NCBI RefSeq assembly: GCF_020859565.1
Contig: NZ_JAJHUO010000011.1
Location: 62,001 to 126,000, forward strand
Direction: 5' to 3'
Origin: Saccharothrix luteola
GTDB taxonomy: Bacteria; Actinomycetota; Actinomycetes; Mycobacteriales; Pseudonocardiaceae
Length of the DNA stretch: 64,000 nt
Part shown: positions 24,411 through 33,128 of the stretch, in pieces
How positions within the stretch are numbered: the first letter of the stretch is position 1
Layout: each line of letters starts with the position of its first letter
Notes under the pieces: model-generated
The model's database searches: none
What the model was told of the DNA's origin: nothing
What the model saw: the letters and a program-made list of their open reading frames with translations, nothing else
Translations under genes and position numbers: made by a program

Positions 24411-24755
24411 ATGGCCGACCGCGTTCTACGGGGTAGCCGGCTCGGAGCAGTCAGCTACGAGACCGACCGCAATCACGACCTCGCCCCGCGCCGGTCGGTG
24501 CGGTACGCCTGCCCCAAGGGCCACGACTTCGAGGTCCCGTTCTCCGACGACGCCGAGATCCCGCACACCTGGGAGTGCCGTCTGCACGGCCAGGAGTCGA
24601 AGATCATCGACGGCGCCGAGCCGGAGGCGAAGAAGGTCAAGCCGCCGCGCACGCACTGGGACATGCTCCTGGAGCGGCGCACGATCCCGGAGCTCGAGGA
24701 GCTGCTGGACGAGCGGCTGGAGGAGCTGAAGGGGCGGCGCACCCGCACCGCCTGA
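24411..24755 (+). CDS. rbpA: RNA polymerase-binding protein RbpA
   Basis: 114 residues, the family length. MADRVLRGSRLGAVSYETDR, then the zinc-related core RYACPKGHDFEVPFSDDAEI and HTWECRLHG (two Cys), the basic linker PEAKKVKPPRTHWDMLLERR, and the sigma-interaction helices IPELEELLDERLEELKGRR. RbpA binds primary sigma factor and core polymerase and stabilises the open complex in actinobacteria. ATG 24411 follows GAAAGGACACCGCC. A sigma-R-type promoter and a strong terminator flank it, so it is a single-gene unit. Confidence 0.97.
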   Translation: MADRVLRGSRLGAVSYETDRNHDLAPRRSVRYACPKGHDFEVPFSDDAEIPHTWECRLHGQESKIIDGAEPEAKKVKPPRTHWDMLLERRTIPELEELLDERLEELKGRRTRTA

Positions 24756-24769
24756 CCGCGTCGACGTGC

Positions 24770-24805
24770 GAGGGGCCCGCCGGAATCCGTTCCGGCGGGC
24801 CCCTC
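24770..24805. terminator. Bidirectional terminator between rbpA and ppm1
   Basis: Perfect 16-base arms GAGGGGCCCGCCGGAA (24770-24785) and 24790-24805 with a 4-base loop, between two convergent stop codons. Confidence 0.88.
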
Positions 24806-24836
24806 CGCGTGCGCGGGGTCCAGCGGTTGCCGCGTC

Positions 24837-25631
24837 TCAGCGGTTGCTGGGGGTCTTCGCCTTCTTGGGGGCGATGAGGTCCCGCAGTTGGGTGCCGCGG
24901 CGGCGCAGGCCCCACTTGGTGACGCGGATGAGCGCTTCGCGGACGATGTCGCCGCTCATCTTGGACACGCCGATCTCACGCTCGGTGAACGTGATGGGCA
25001 CTTCGACGACCCGGTAGCCGAGTTCGATGGTGCGCCAGCCGAGGTCGATCTGGAAGCAGTAGCCGGCCGAGGCGACGTTGTGCAGGTTGAGGTTGCGCAG
25101 CACGTCGGTGCGGTAGGCGCGGAAGCCCGCGGTGATGTCCTTGACCGACGCGCCCAGCGCGAGCCTCGAGTACAGGTTGGCGCCGCGGGAGAGGAACTCG
25201 CGCTTCTTGGGCCAGTTGACCACGGTGCCGCCGGGCACGTAGCGGGAGCCGATCACGAGGTCGGCGTCGTGCAGGGCGTCGAGCATGCGGGGCAGGTCCT
25301 CGGGGGCGTGGGAGCCGTCGGCGTCCATCTCCACGAGGACCTGGTAGCCGCGTTCCATCCCCCAGCCGAAGCCGGCGATGTAGGCCGCGCCGAGTCCGGC
25401 TTTCTCCGTGCGGTGCAGCACGTGCACGCGGTCGTCGGCGGCGGCCAGCTCGTCGGCCAGCTGTCCTGTGCCGTCCGGGCTGCCGTCGTCGACCACGAGG
25501 GCGTGCACCTGCGGCAGCGCGGTGTGCAGCCGCTGCACGATCTTCCCGATGTTGTCCCGCTCGTTGTAGGTCGGGATCACCACCAGCACCGGCCCGAGCT
25601 CGCGGTCAGGCTGCGCCTGCTGGTCCGCCAT
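24837..25631 (-). CDS. ppm1: Polyprenol monophosphomannose synthase (GT2)
   Basis: 264 residues from ATG 25631, overlapping the end of lnt. GT2 dolichol-phosphate-mannose-synthase features: [52 protein letters not shown] (DxD) and [10 protein letters not shown]. The C-terminal basic tail ([18 protein letters not shown]) has no transmembrane anchors. It moves mannose from GDP-mannose to polyprenyl phosphate for lipoglycan and glycoprotein mannosylation. Coupling to lnt matches the arrangement known in mycobacteria, where the two activities are fused or adjacent and also links lipoprotein acylation with mannosylation. Confidence 0.93.
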   Translation of the reverse strand: MADQQAQPDRELGPVLVVIPTYNERDNIGKIVQRLHTALPQVHALVVDDGSPDGTGQLADELAAADDRVHVLHRTEKAGLGAAYIAGFGWGMERGYQVLVEMDADGSHAPEDLPRMLDALHDADLVIGSRYVPGGTVVNWPKKREFLSRGANLYSRLALGASVKDITAGFRAYRTDVLRNLNLHNVASAGYCFQIDLGWRTIELGYRVVEVPITFTEREIGVSKMSGDIVREALIRVTKWGLRRRGTQLRDLIAPKKAKTPSNR

Positions 25632-27213
25632 CCGTGTCCTCCTCGCCGACTCCCGCACCAGGGGTCGGACGCGTCCGTCGTCGTGTCACTGTCAAGGCGA
25701 TCGCCACGGCCATCAGGCCCAGAGCGGTCATCACCCACTCGGGCCATGCGCCGAGCCGGGTGGCCAGCGTAGCCTCCCCCCGCAGCGGGACCGTGGCCAC
25801 CAGCGCGTCGGCGGTGAACAGGCCGGTCCGCTGGGTGACGGACCCGTCCGGCCGCACGATGGCGGACACGCCGCTCGTGGCGGAGACGATCACGGATTTG
25901 CCGTGTTCGACGGCGCGGACGCGGGACATGGCCAGTTGCTGGTAGGTCATCTCGGTGTAGCCGAAGGTGGCGTTGTTGGTGGGGATGGCGATGAGGTTCG
26001 CGCCTTCGGTGATGGAGTCGCGCACCACGCCGTCGAACGCGACCTCGTAGCAGGTGTCGATGGCGACCTTGGCGGGGCCCATGGTGAAGCCCTCGGGGTC
26101 GGTGCCGGGTTGGAACGTGCCGGCGCGGTCGACGGTGTCGGTGAAGATCCGGAAGAACTCGCGGTAGGGCATGGTCTCGCCGAAGGGCTGCAGCTGTCGT
26201 TTGGTGTAGGTGTCGGTGGGGCCGACGCCGGGTTCGTAGAGCACGACGGTGTTGCGGGGCAGCTTGTCGTCGGGGTCGATGACGACGGCGCCGACGGCGA
26301 TGGGCGCGCCGATGGCCTCGGTGGCGCGTTGGATCTGGTTGGCGGCGTCGACGTTGCGGAAGGGGTCGATGTCGGAGGAGTTCTCGGGCCAGATGACCAG
26401 GTCGGGCTGCTCGGCGCGGCCGGCGCGGATGTCCTCGGCGAGTTGCAGGGTGCGGGCGACGTGGTTGTCGAGCACGGCGCGGCGTTGGGCGTTGAAGTCG
26501 AGGCCGGCGCGGGGCACGTTGCCCTGGATGGCGGCGACGGTGGCGGTGCCCTGGTCGGGGTCGGTGTGCACGAGGGCGGTGGCGGCGATGCCGGCGGCCA
26601 GCGGCAGCACGAGGGCGGGCACGCCGAGCTTCCAGTTCCGGAGCAGGTGGGCGGCGCCGAGGCCGGTGAGGGCGACGGCGAACCCGATCAGGGGCGCGCC
26701 GCCGAGGGAGGCCAGCGGCAGGTACCAGCCTTCGGGTTGGCCGAAGGCGATCTTGCCCCAGGGGAAGCCGCCGAAGGGCACGACGGCGCGCAGGGCCTCG
26801 TCGGCGACCCACACCAGCGCCATCCACACCGGCGCGCCGGGCAGCCGGGACACCGCGGCCATGGCGGCCGTGCCGACGGCGACGAGGACCGCGCACAGCA
26901 GGGCGAGCGGGAGCCAGGCGATGAGGCCGACGAACTCGCCGGTCCAGCGCAGCAGGGGCGCCATGAACGCCAGCCCCCAGACCAGGCCGAGGCCGAACCC
27001 GGCGCGGGCGCGGCGGCCGTGCAGGAGCAGGCCGAGGACGGCGAACCCGAGGGGCGCGAGCCACCAGGTGGTGCGCGGGGGGAAGCTGAGGAACACCGCG
27101 GCTCCGCCCGCGGCGGCGGCGAGCGTGCGCAGCAGCGTGCCGCGCACGTCCCGGCGGCGGGCGGGGGGCGTGTCGGCGACGGGTTGATCCGGCGTCACGG
27201 GGGCTGCGACCAC
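25606..27213 (-). CDS. lnt: Apolipoprotein N-acyltransferase
   Basis: 535 residues from GTG 27213. The N-terminal half has about 6-7 membrane segments ([35 protein letters not shown]). The nitrilase-like domain follows with the Glu-Lys-Cys triad visible as [19 protein letters not shown] and [12 protein letters not shown], plus a final membrane helix near the C-terminus. It N-acylates the lipid-modified Cys of lipoproteins on the outer face of the membrane. It is co-transcribed with ppm1. Confidence 0.93.
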   Translation of the reverse strand: MVAAPVTPDQPVADTPPARRRDVRGTLLRTLAAAAGGAAVFLSFPPRTTWWLAPLGFAVLGLLLHGRRARAGFGLGLVWGLAFMAPLLRWTGEFVGLIAWLPLALLCAVLVAVGTAAMAAVSRLPGAPVWMALVWVADEALRAVVPFGGFPWGKIAFGQPEGWYLPLASLGGAPLIGFAVALTGLGAAHLLRNWKLGVPALVLPLAAGIAATALVHTDPDQGTATVAAIQGNVPRAGLDFNAQRRAVLDNHVARTLQLAEDIRAGRAEQPDLVIWPENSSDIDPFRNVDAANQIQRATEAIGAPIAVGAVVIDPDDKLPRNTVVLYEPGVGPTDTYTKRQLQPFGETMPYREFFRIFTDTVDRAGTFQPGTDPEGFTMGPAKVAIDTCYEVAFDGVVRDSITEGANLIAIPTNNATFGYTEMTYQQLAMSRVRAVEHGKSVIVSATSGVSAIVRPDGSVTQRTGLFTADALVATVPLRGEATLATRLGAWPEWVMTALGLMAVAIALTVTRRRTRPTPGAGVGEEDTDGGPAGAA

Positions 27214-27279
27214 CGGATCAGCCTACGAGCCGCCGGTCACGAACCGGCAGCCCGGTCACCGACCGCCGCCCGGCCCGCG

Positions 27280-28362
27280 TCACCCGACGCGGTACCGGTA
27301 GGACAGGGGCGTGAGGTCCTCCCCCGCCACCGCCCACGGCTGCACGACCCGCATCCGGCCGCCGGTGGCGCGTGGCGGTGTCGTGCTCCGGTCCAGTGCG
27401 ATGTCGGCGACGACGACGAGCATGGTGTGCGGGTAGCGGTCGGCGTTGAGCCGGACCTCGTTGCGGGTGAGGACGACCTCGCCGCCGGTCGAGGTGGTGC
27501 CTTTGACCTCGACGTAGAGCCGTTCGCCGGGTCGGGTGGCGTCGAGGTCATAGGACTCGGTCGCGCCGACGTCGAGGACGGTGAAGCCCTGGGCCTGCAG
27601 GTATCGGCGGGCGCGGGCCACGGCGTGGGTCTCGATCGCGACGCGTTCGGCCTGGCCGAGCCCGAAACCCTGGCCGGTGTCGCGGCGGCCGGCGGCGCGT
27701 GCGGCGGAGGCGACGGCGTCGGCGACCTCGGGCGCCTGCTCGTCCTCGGGGTGGGTGGTGGCTTCTTCCACCGCGTGCAGCCGTCCCAGCACGGAGACGA
27801 GGAACCTCAGGTCGGTGTCCAGGACATCGTCGGTCGGGAGGGCGTCGCGCCGGTAGTCGAACGCCGCCACGGTGCCGTGCTCGTAGCCTCGTGCGCGTTT
27901 GCCGCGGCTGCCGTTGAGTGCGATCGCGGGCAGCAGGTCGGGTCGTCTGGCCAGTTCGCGGGCGAGCGCGGCGCGGGCCCGGTCAGCGCGGGCGCGCAGT
28001 TCGGCGACGGGGCGGTCGACGGGCGAGTTGCCGTTCCAGGTGGTGGTGCCCTGCATGAGGGTGAGGTAGACGCTCTCGCCGCGGGCGTCGAACAGGTACA
28101 CGACGTACCAGCCGTCGCGGGGTTTGGGTGAGCGGCTCGCGGAGTGGACGCGGGCCCAGGGGATCTCGGCGCGGCGGCCGATGCCGTCACTGGCGTCGAC
28201 GTCGAGGTCGTCGACCGACACGGCGCGCAGGTCGGGCAGGCGGGCCCGCAGCCAGGCGGTCATCCGGTCGCGGACGAGTTCGCCGCGTCGCCGCATCGTG
28301 TCGGTGTACTCGTCGGTGAATTCCCGTTGGGCGTCGAGCACGCCCTGCAAGACCTCGCGCAC
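27280..28362 (-). CDS. MrcB-like N-terminal domain/DUF3883 protein, possible nuclease
   Basis: 360 residues from GTG 28362. The N-terminal half (EIPWARVHSASRSPKPRDGW, YVVYLFDARGESVYLTLMQG) resembles the MrcB/DUF3578 DNA-binding module of McrBC-type restriction proteins. The C-terminal part (about 225-345) is DUF3883-like: VDVG-type strand, YDLDA (Asp272/274), then LYVEVKGTTSTGGEVVLT with Glu285-x-Lys287 and NEV. This Asp...Glu-x-Lys pattern is what PD-(D/E)xK nucleases carry. No partner GTPase, methylase or helicase is adjacent. A defence or DNA-repair role is inference. Confidence 0.7.
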   Translation of the reverse strand: MREVLQGVLDAQREFTDEYTDTMRRRGELVRDRMTAWLRARLPDLRAVSVDDLDVDASDGIGRRAEIPWARVHSASRSPKPRDGWYVVYLFDARGESVYLTLMQGTTTWNGNSPVDRPVAELRARADRARAALARELARRPDLLPAIALNGSRGKRARGYEHGTVAAFDYRRDALPTDDVLDTDLRFLVSVLGRLHAVEEATTHPEDEQAPEVADAVASAARAAGRRDTGQGFGLGQAERVAIETHAVARARRYLQAQGFTVLDVGATESYDLDATRPGERLYVEVKGTTSTGGEVVLTRNEVRLNADRYPHTMLVVVADIALDRSTTPPRATGGRMRVVQPWAVAGEDLTPLSYRYRVG

Positions 28363-28514
28363 CCCCGAAGCATCACACGGACGGGTGACCGTGTGGGTGG
28401 GGGTGACGTGTGAGGGCGGCCGGGGTTGCCCGGGGATTGGGTTGTGGCTGGTGGGGGTAGGAAATCAGGGTTCCCACCGATGTGGGGTGGGGCGGGCGCG
28501 GGGAGGGTGGAGGC

Positions 28515-28700
28515 ATGACCACGTTGACCAGGCCTCAGGACCGGAAGATCATCGCGGGTGTGTGTGCGGGGCTGGCGGCCCGCTACGGGTGGAGGGCGAG
28601 CACGGTGCGGTGGGTGTTCGTGTTGTCCTGCCTGTTGCCGGGGCCGCAGTTCCTGATCTACCTGGTGTTGTGGGTGATGATGCCGAAGCGGCCTTATTGA
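28515..28700 (+). CDS. PspC domain small membrane protein
   Basis: 61 residues from ATG 28515 with GGAGG directly upstream. LTRPQDRKIIAGVCAGLAAR opens a PspC domain, followed by one hydrophobic segment (VRWVFVLSCLLPGPQFLIYL). PspC proteins sit in the inner membrane and take part in envelope-stress sensing; stand-alone short forms are common in actinobacteria. It is convergent with, and overlaps by 7 bases, the end of the TetR gene. Confidence 0.9.
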   Translation: MTTLTRPQDRKIIAGVCAGLAARYGWRASTVRWVFVLSCLLPGPQFLIYLVLWVMMPKRPY

Positions 28701-29449
28701 CGGCTGTCGACGAGGGCCTGGATGCCGTCCAGGACGCGGTCCAGGCCGAAGGTGAAGGCGTGGTCGCCGTCGTAGGCGGCGCCGTGGGACTCGCCGGCGG
28801 CGGCGCCGACGCGGGCGGCGACGGGGAACCGCGCGGGGTCGAGGACCTGGGCGAGCAGCGGCGCGGCGGTCTGCCACCACTGGTCGTCGGTGAGGCCGGT
28901 GCGGTCGCGGGTGCGGTCGGCGTCGACGGTGATCTGGACGGCGGCGCGGACGTGGGCCAGGACGAGGGTGAGGACGGAGTCCATCTCCAGGTCGGTGAGG
29001 CCGATGCCGTCGACGGCGCGCAGTTCGTAGTCGTACTTGGCGACGACGTGGGGTCCGAGGACGGCGCGGTTGGCGGGGACCTGGAGCAGCCAGGGGTGGC
29101 GCAGGTGCAGGTCGCGGTTGTCGCGGGCGATGCGGGCGAGTCGGCCGCGCCACCCGCCGGGCACGTCGGCGGGGCGGGGTGTCTCGCCGTGCACGGCGTC
29201 GACCATGGCGTCGAGGAGTTCGGCTTTGCCGGGGACGTGGGTGTAGAGGGACATGGTGCCGACGCCGAGGGCGTCGGCGACGCGGCGCATGGACAGCGCG
29301 GCGAGTCCTTCGGTGTCGGCGAGGTGGACGGCGGCGGCGACGATGCGGTCCACGCCGAGGTCCTTGCGGCCGCGGTGGGCGCCGGTGCGCCACAGCACCG
29401 CGAGGGTCCGGGCGGGGTCGCCGGCGGGTTCGGTGGCCACGCGCGTCAC
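28694..29449 (-). CDS. TetR family regulator with tetracycline-repressor-type C-terminal domain
   Basis: 251 residues from GTG 29449. The HTH is DRIVAAAVHLADTEGLAALS then MRRVADALGVGTMSLYTHVP, the KxELxDAM form typical of the TetR_C_1 branch (tetracycline-repressor-like). The long C-terminal domain carries YDYELRAVDGIGLTDLEMDS and ends FGLDRVLDGIQALVDS. Members usually repress a divergent efflux or oxidoreductase gene; none is adjacent. It starts one base after the GntR gene ends, so the two regulators form an operon. Confidence 0.88.
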   Translation of the reverse strand: MTRVATEPAGDPARTLAVLWRTGAHRGRKDLGVDRIVAAAVHLADTEGLAALSMRRVADALGVGTMSLYTHVPGKAELLDAMVDAVHGETPRPADVPGGWRGRLARIARDNRDLHLRHPWLLQVPANRAVLGPHVVAKYDYELRAVDGIGLTDLEMDSVLTLVLAHVRAAVQITVDADRTRDRTGLTDDQWWQTAAPLLAQVLDPARFPVAARVGAAAGESHGAAYDGDHAFTFGLDRVLDGIQALVDSRQ

Positions 29450-29450
29450 C

Positions 29451-29816
29451 CTACGGGTGGTGGGTGTCGGTGAGGGCGGCGCGGACGATGTCGAGCGCTT
29501 CGTCGCCGGTGAGGCCTTGTTCGCGGGCGGTGGCGGCGTAGGCGCGGGCGGCGCGCAGGACGCGTTCGCGGCCGCGTTGGCCGGCGGCGCTGACGACGGT
29601 GCCGGCGCGGCCGCGGGTTTCGATGAGGCCGGCTTCCTCGAGTTCGCGGTAGGCGCGGGCGACGGTGTTGACGGCGAGGCCGAGGTCGGCGGCCAGGGCG
29701 CGCACGGTGGGCAGGCGGGTGCCCACGGCCAGGTCGCGGTCGGTGATCCGGCGGGCGAACTGGGACCGCACCTGTTCGTAGGGCGGCACGGGCGAGGCCG
29801 GGTCGATGCTGATCAC
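29451..29816 (-). CDS. GntR family regulator, YtrA type
   Basis: 121 residues from GTG 29816. Short YtrA-style protein: SPVPPYEQVRSQFARRITDR, LPTVRALAADLGLAVNTVAR, then AYRELEEAGLIETRGRAGTV and a short C-terminal helix pair with no large ligand domain. YtrA regulators typically control ABC-transporter operons, but here the downstream partner is another regulator (TetR). Confidence 0.9.
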   Translation of the reverse strand: MISIDPASPVPPYEQVRSQFARRITDRDLAVGTRLPTVRALAADLGLAVNTVARAYRELEEAGLIETRGRAGTVVSAAGQRGRERVLRAARAYAATAREQGLTGDEALDIVRAALTDTHHP

Positions 29817-29911
29817 GGGTCGATAGTGGCAGAGGTCGGGGCGGGGGCGCGTGCGGGCGTGGGGTGACGTCGGGTCGCCGGTCGGGCACGGGGCGTGGCA
29901 GGGTGGTGGTC

Positions 29912-30340
29912 GTGTCGCGCGGACCGCTGCTGCCGACCGTGGCCTTGGCGTTGGTCACGGGTGTGGTCGTGGCGTCGGCGTTGTTCGCGCCGGGCCGTCA
30001 CGTCCCGGGCTCCCCGTCGCCGCAGTGCGCGGCGTTGCAGGTGTTGTTGGACACCGACGAGGAGATGCGGCGGGTGGCGGGCGAGTTGCGCGGTGACGCT
30101 CGGGTGCGCGAGGTGCTCGACGAGCGGACGCAGGCGGACAACCACGCCCGGTTGACCGCGCAGTTGCGGGCGTCGGGGCGGGACGACCTGGCGGACGCGG
30201 CGCGGGTGGAGGGGACACCGGCGTCGTTGCGGGTGGTGGAGGCGTTCGGGGTGGACGCCGCGGAGTTGGCCGAGGAGTTGCGGCTGGAGCACCGGGTGAA
30301 CCTGGTGGACGTGTGCGCGGACCCCGGGGACGGCGACTGA
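29912..30340 (+). CDS. Membrane-anchored or secreted small protein of unknown function
   Basis: 142 residues from GTG 29912, the last of several in-frame GTGs. A single N-terminal hydrophobic segment (LLPTVALALVTGVVVASALF) is followed by a charged helical domain with many Arg/Glu (DEEMRRVAGELRGDARVREV, LDERTQADNHARLTAQL) and two Cys (SPQCAAL and VDVCADP). It could be an anchored extracytoplasmic domain with a disulfide. Not recognised. It is convergent with kal. Confidence 0.6.
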   Translation: MSRGPLLPTVALALVTGVVVASALFAPGRHVPGSPSPQCAALQVLLDTDEEMRRVAGELRGDARVREVLDERTQADNHARLTAQLRASGRDDLADAARVEGTPASLRVVEAFGVDAAELAEELRLEHRVNLVDVCADPGDGD

Positions 30341-30374
30341 GGGGACGGTCACCCCGCGTGGTCGCCGAGCCTGG

Positions 30375-30779
30375 TCACCGGGAGTGGTCGGTGGGTTTCT
30401 TGGGGGCGACGACGGTGCCGCGGGCGCGGGTGACGACGAGGGGCGGGTCGAGGACGTCGGCGGCCGAGGGGCCGCGGTCGGGGGCGCTGCGGCACACGAC
30501 GCGGGCTTCGAAGTCGATCTCGCGGGAGCGGGTGCCGACGCGGACGAGGGTGGCGGTGGCCTCGATGACGTCGCCGGCGTGGACGGGTGCGAGGAACTCG
30601 ACGGCGGAGTAGGCGGCGAAGAGCCCTTCGTCGCCGTCGGTGCGGATGAGCAGTTCGGTGGCGACGTCGCCGAACAGGCCGAGCCCGTAGGCGCCGTCGA
30701 CGAGGGCGCCGCCGTAGTGGGCGTGGGAGTGGGGCACGTAGCGGCGGTGGGTGACGGTGAATCCCTCGGTGAGGCTCAC
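30375..30779 (-). CDS. kal: 3-aminobutyryl-CoA ammonia-lyase
   Basis: 134 residues from GTG 30779, overlapping the kamE stop by 4 bases. The small hot-dog-fold protein has [39 protein letters not shown] and [20 protein letters not shown], the pattern of Kal enzymes from lysine fermenters. It removes ammonia from 3-aminobutyryl-CoA to give crotonyl-CoA, the last dedicated step of the pathway. It is the final gene of the kdd operon. Confidence 0.88.
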   Translation of the reverse strand: MSLTEGFTVTHRRYVPHSHAHYGGALVDGAYGLGLFGDVATELLIRTDGDEGLFAAYSAVEFLAPVHAGDVIEATATLVRVGTRSREIDFEARVVCRSAPDRGPSAADVLDPPLVVTRARGTVVAPKKPTDHSR

Positions 30780-31558
30780 GCGTTCTCCTTGCGTGCGGCG
30801 GTGGTCCGCGCGGTCGTGGTGTGGGTGGTGGTTCTGGTCCGGATGGCGTGGGTGAGGTAGCTGGCGACCTCGCCGGGGGTGGTGCCGCGGCCGAAGACGC
30901 GGTCCACGCCCAGTTCGGCCGCCATGAGCGGGTCGAAGCGGGGTCCGCCGGCGATGAGCAGCGGTCGCCGCTCCCCCATGGCCTCGCGGAACGCGGCGGA
31001 CATCTCGCGGGTGTTGAGGATGTGCGCGTCGCGTTGGGTGACGACCTGGGAGACGAGGACGGCGTCGGCTTTCTCGGCGCGGGCGCGGCGGACGAGGTCG
31101 GGCACGGAGACCTGCGCGCCGAGGTTCACGACCTTGAGCTCGCGGTAGTACTCGAGGCCTTTCTCACCGGCGAAGCCCTTGATGTTGAGGATGGCGTCGA
31201 TGCCGACGGTGTGGGCGTCGGTGCCGATGCAGGCGCCGACGACGACGAGTTTGCGGCGCAGCAGCTTCTTGAGGGTGGTGTTGATCTCGGCGGGTGGCAG
31301 CAGCGGGTATTCGCGTTCGACGACGCGCACGTCGTCGAGGTCGACGATGTGGCGGACGGAGCCGTAGACGACGAAGAAGGTGAAGTCGTCGCCGATGGGG
31401 TGGGAGTGCACGACCATGGCGGGGTCGATGCCCATCTTGTTCGCCAGTTGCTGGGCGGCGCCGTCGGCGTGGGGTCCGGCGGGGATGGGCAGGGTGAACG
31501 AGGTCTGCACCATGCCGTCGCCGGTGGTGTCGCCGTAGGGGCGGACGTGGCGCTTCAC
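30776..31558 (-). CDS. kamE: Lysine 5,6-aminomutase beta subunit
   Basis: 260 residues from GTG 31558, overlapping the kamD stop by 4 bases. The B12-binding motif DxHxxG is present as [13 protein letters not shown] (Asp114, His116, Gly119), followed by a Rossmann-like cobalamin domain ([44 protein letters not shown]). In the clostridial enzyme the PLP-binding Lys144 is on this subunit; Lys142 in RELKVVNLG aligns well. With KamD it migrates the terminal amino group of beta-lysine to C5, giving 3,5-diaminohexanoate. Confidence 0.94.
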   Translation of the reverse strand: MKRHVRPYGDTTGDGMVQTSFTLPIPAGPHADGAAQQLANKMGIDPAMVVHSHPIGDDFTFFVVYGSVRHIVDLDDVRVVEREYPLLPPAEINTTLKKLLRRKLVVVGACIGTDAHTVGIDAILNIKGFAGEKGLEYYRELKVVNLGAQVSVPDLVRRARAEKADAVLVSQVVTQRDAHILNTREMSAAFREAMGERRPLLIAGGPRFDPLMAAELGVDRVFGRGTTPGEVASYLTHAIRTRTTTHTTTARTTAARKENA

Positions 31559-33123
31559 GGGTGTGCCTCCAGCAGGTCCGCGGCGGGGTTGAGGTAGTCG
31601 TCGGCTTTCTCCACGACGCCGTCGGCGCCCTTGCCGCCGTGGGCGGGGCGTTTCATGAGGCCGAAGGTGCCGTCGGCGATGGCGTCGAGCAGGCCGTCGT
31701 CGACGATGCGGGCGAGCAGGTCGACGGCTTCGCCGAGGACCTGGTGGGCGCGTGTGACGATGAGCCCGTCGGGTGCGGGCCGGAAGTCCTCGCGCAGTCC
31801 GCCGGCGGCGTCGAGGACGTAGCGGACGTTGCGCAGGGCGAGGTCGCGGTCGGACAGGAACGGGGTGACGACGGCTTCGGTCATCATGCCGACGAGCAGG
31901 ATGGACTGGCCGGTGAGCAGGCCCGCGAGGGTGAAGAACCCGTCGAGCAGGTAGCCGTGGAACACGTCGCCGGTCATGTGCTTGGTGGGTGGCATCCACT
32001 TCAGCGGCGCGTCGGGGAACAGTTCGCGGGCGAGCAGGGCGTGGGCGAGTTCGAGGCGGAACGACTCGGGCACGGCGGGGTTGATCTCGAAGGCGTGGCC
32101 GAGTCCGAGGAGGTGGTCGGGCAGGCCGGCTTCGTGGGCGAAGTGCTCGTTGAGCAGTTGGGACACGGTGACGGTGTGGGCGGCGTCGACGGCGTCGGCG
32201 GTGGTGAGGTAGTTGTCCTCGCCGGTGTTGATGACGATGCCGGCGCGGGCGTGGACCTGCCGGGAGAAGCGCTGGTCGACGAAGGTGCGGATCGGGTTGA
32301 TGTCGCGGAACAGGATGCCGTACATGGAGTCGTTGAGCATCATGTCTAGGCGTTGCAGGCCGGCGAGGACGGCGATCTCGGGCATGCACAGCCCGGAGGC
32401 GTAGTTGGTGAGCCGCACGTACCGGCCGACTTCGCGGGACACCTCGTCGAGGGCCGCGCGCATGATGCGGAAGTTCTCCTGGGTGGCGTAGGTGCCGGCG
32501 AAGCCGTGGTGGGTGGCGCCTTCGGGGACGTAGTCGAGCAGGGACTGGCCGGTGGAGCGGATGACGGCGATGATGTCGGCGCCGGCGCGGGCGGCGTTGC
32601 GGGCCTGCACGACGTCCTCGTCGATGTCGCCGGTGGCGACGATGAGGTAGATCCAGGGCCGTCGGGGCGGGTCGCCGAGCCTGGCGACGAGCTTGTCGCG
32701 TTGGGCGCGGTTGCGGTCGACGGTGCGCAGGCCGGTGGTGACGGCGGCGGTGGCGGCTTTGCGGGCCCGTTCCCGGTCGCGGCCGGTGGGCAGGGTGTAG
32801 CGGACCTGTCCGGCGGCGGTGGCCTCGGCGAGGTCGGTGAGGGTGGCGAGGTCGTGGTGGCGCAGGGCGTGGAAGACGGGCAGGGCGACGCCGTGTTCGA
32901 GGCCGCAGTGCTCCCGCACGGTGTCGACGACCCGGTTGACCCAGGGGACGTCGCCGGCGCGGTGGGTGGTGTCGGCGCCGGTGATGCCGGCCAGGCGGAG
33001 CGTGGCGCGCTCGACGGCCACCGTGGTGTGGGCCTTGGCGATGGCCACCACCGGTTCGGCGGCCTTGGCGGCGAGTTCCCGCGCCGTGGCGACCACCTTC
33101 GGGTCGAGGTCGAGCAACGCCAT
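31555..33123 (-). CDS. kamD: Lysine 5,6-aminomutase alpha subunit
   Basis: 522 residues from ATG 33123 with AGGAGTGAACCCG upstream. Characteristic segments are PWIYLIVATGDIDEDVVQAR, IAVIRSTGQSLLDYVPEGAT, YATQENFRIMRAALDEVSRE, LMLNDSMYGILFRDIN-type region near 245-265 (here DMMLNDSMYGILFRDIN) and PPTKHMTGDVFHGYLLDGFF. It forms the TIM barrel of the adenosylcobalamin/PLP enzyme and pairs with KamE. Fourth gene of the operon; the start lies 5 bases after the TIR-fusion stop. Confidence 0.95.
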   Translation of the reverse strand: MALLDLDPKVVATARELAAKAAEPVVAIAKAHTTVAVERATLRLAGITGADTTHRAGDVPWVNRVVDTVREHCGLEHGVALPVFHALRHHDLATLTDLAEATAAGQVRYTLPTGRDRERARKAATAAVTTGLRTVDRNRAQRDKLVARLGDPPRRPWIYLIVATGDIDEDVVQARNAARAGADIIAVIRSTGQSLLDYVPEGATHHGFAGTYATQENFRIMRAALDEVSREVGRYVRLTNYASGLCMPEIAVLAGLQRLDMMLNDSMYGILFRDINPIRTFVDQRFSRQVHARAGIVINTGEDNYLTTADAVDAAHTVTVSQLLNEHFAHEAGLPDHLLGLGHAFEINPAVPESFRLELAHALLARELFPDAPLKWMPPTKHMTGDVFHGYLLDGFFTLAGLLTGQSILLVGMMTEAVVTPFLSDRDLALRNVRYVLDAAGGLREDFRPAPDGLIVTRAHQVLGEAVDLLARIVDDGLLDAIADGTFGLMKRPAHGGKGADGVVEKADDYLNPAADLLEAHP

Positions 33124-33128
33124 CGGGT

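Noticed and set aside
24287-24436. A GTG-started frame of about 50 codons running from the rbpA leader into rbpA in another frame.
   Set aside because: The only strong Shine-Dalgarno is 16 bases away, it contains the sigma-R promoter and overlaps the rbpA start; probably chance.
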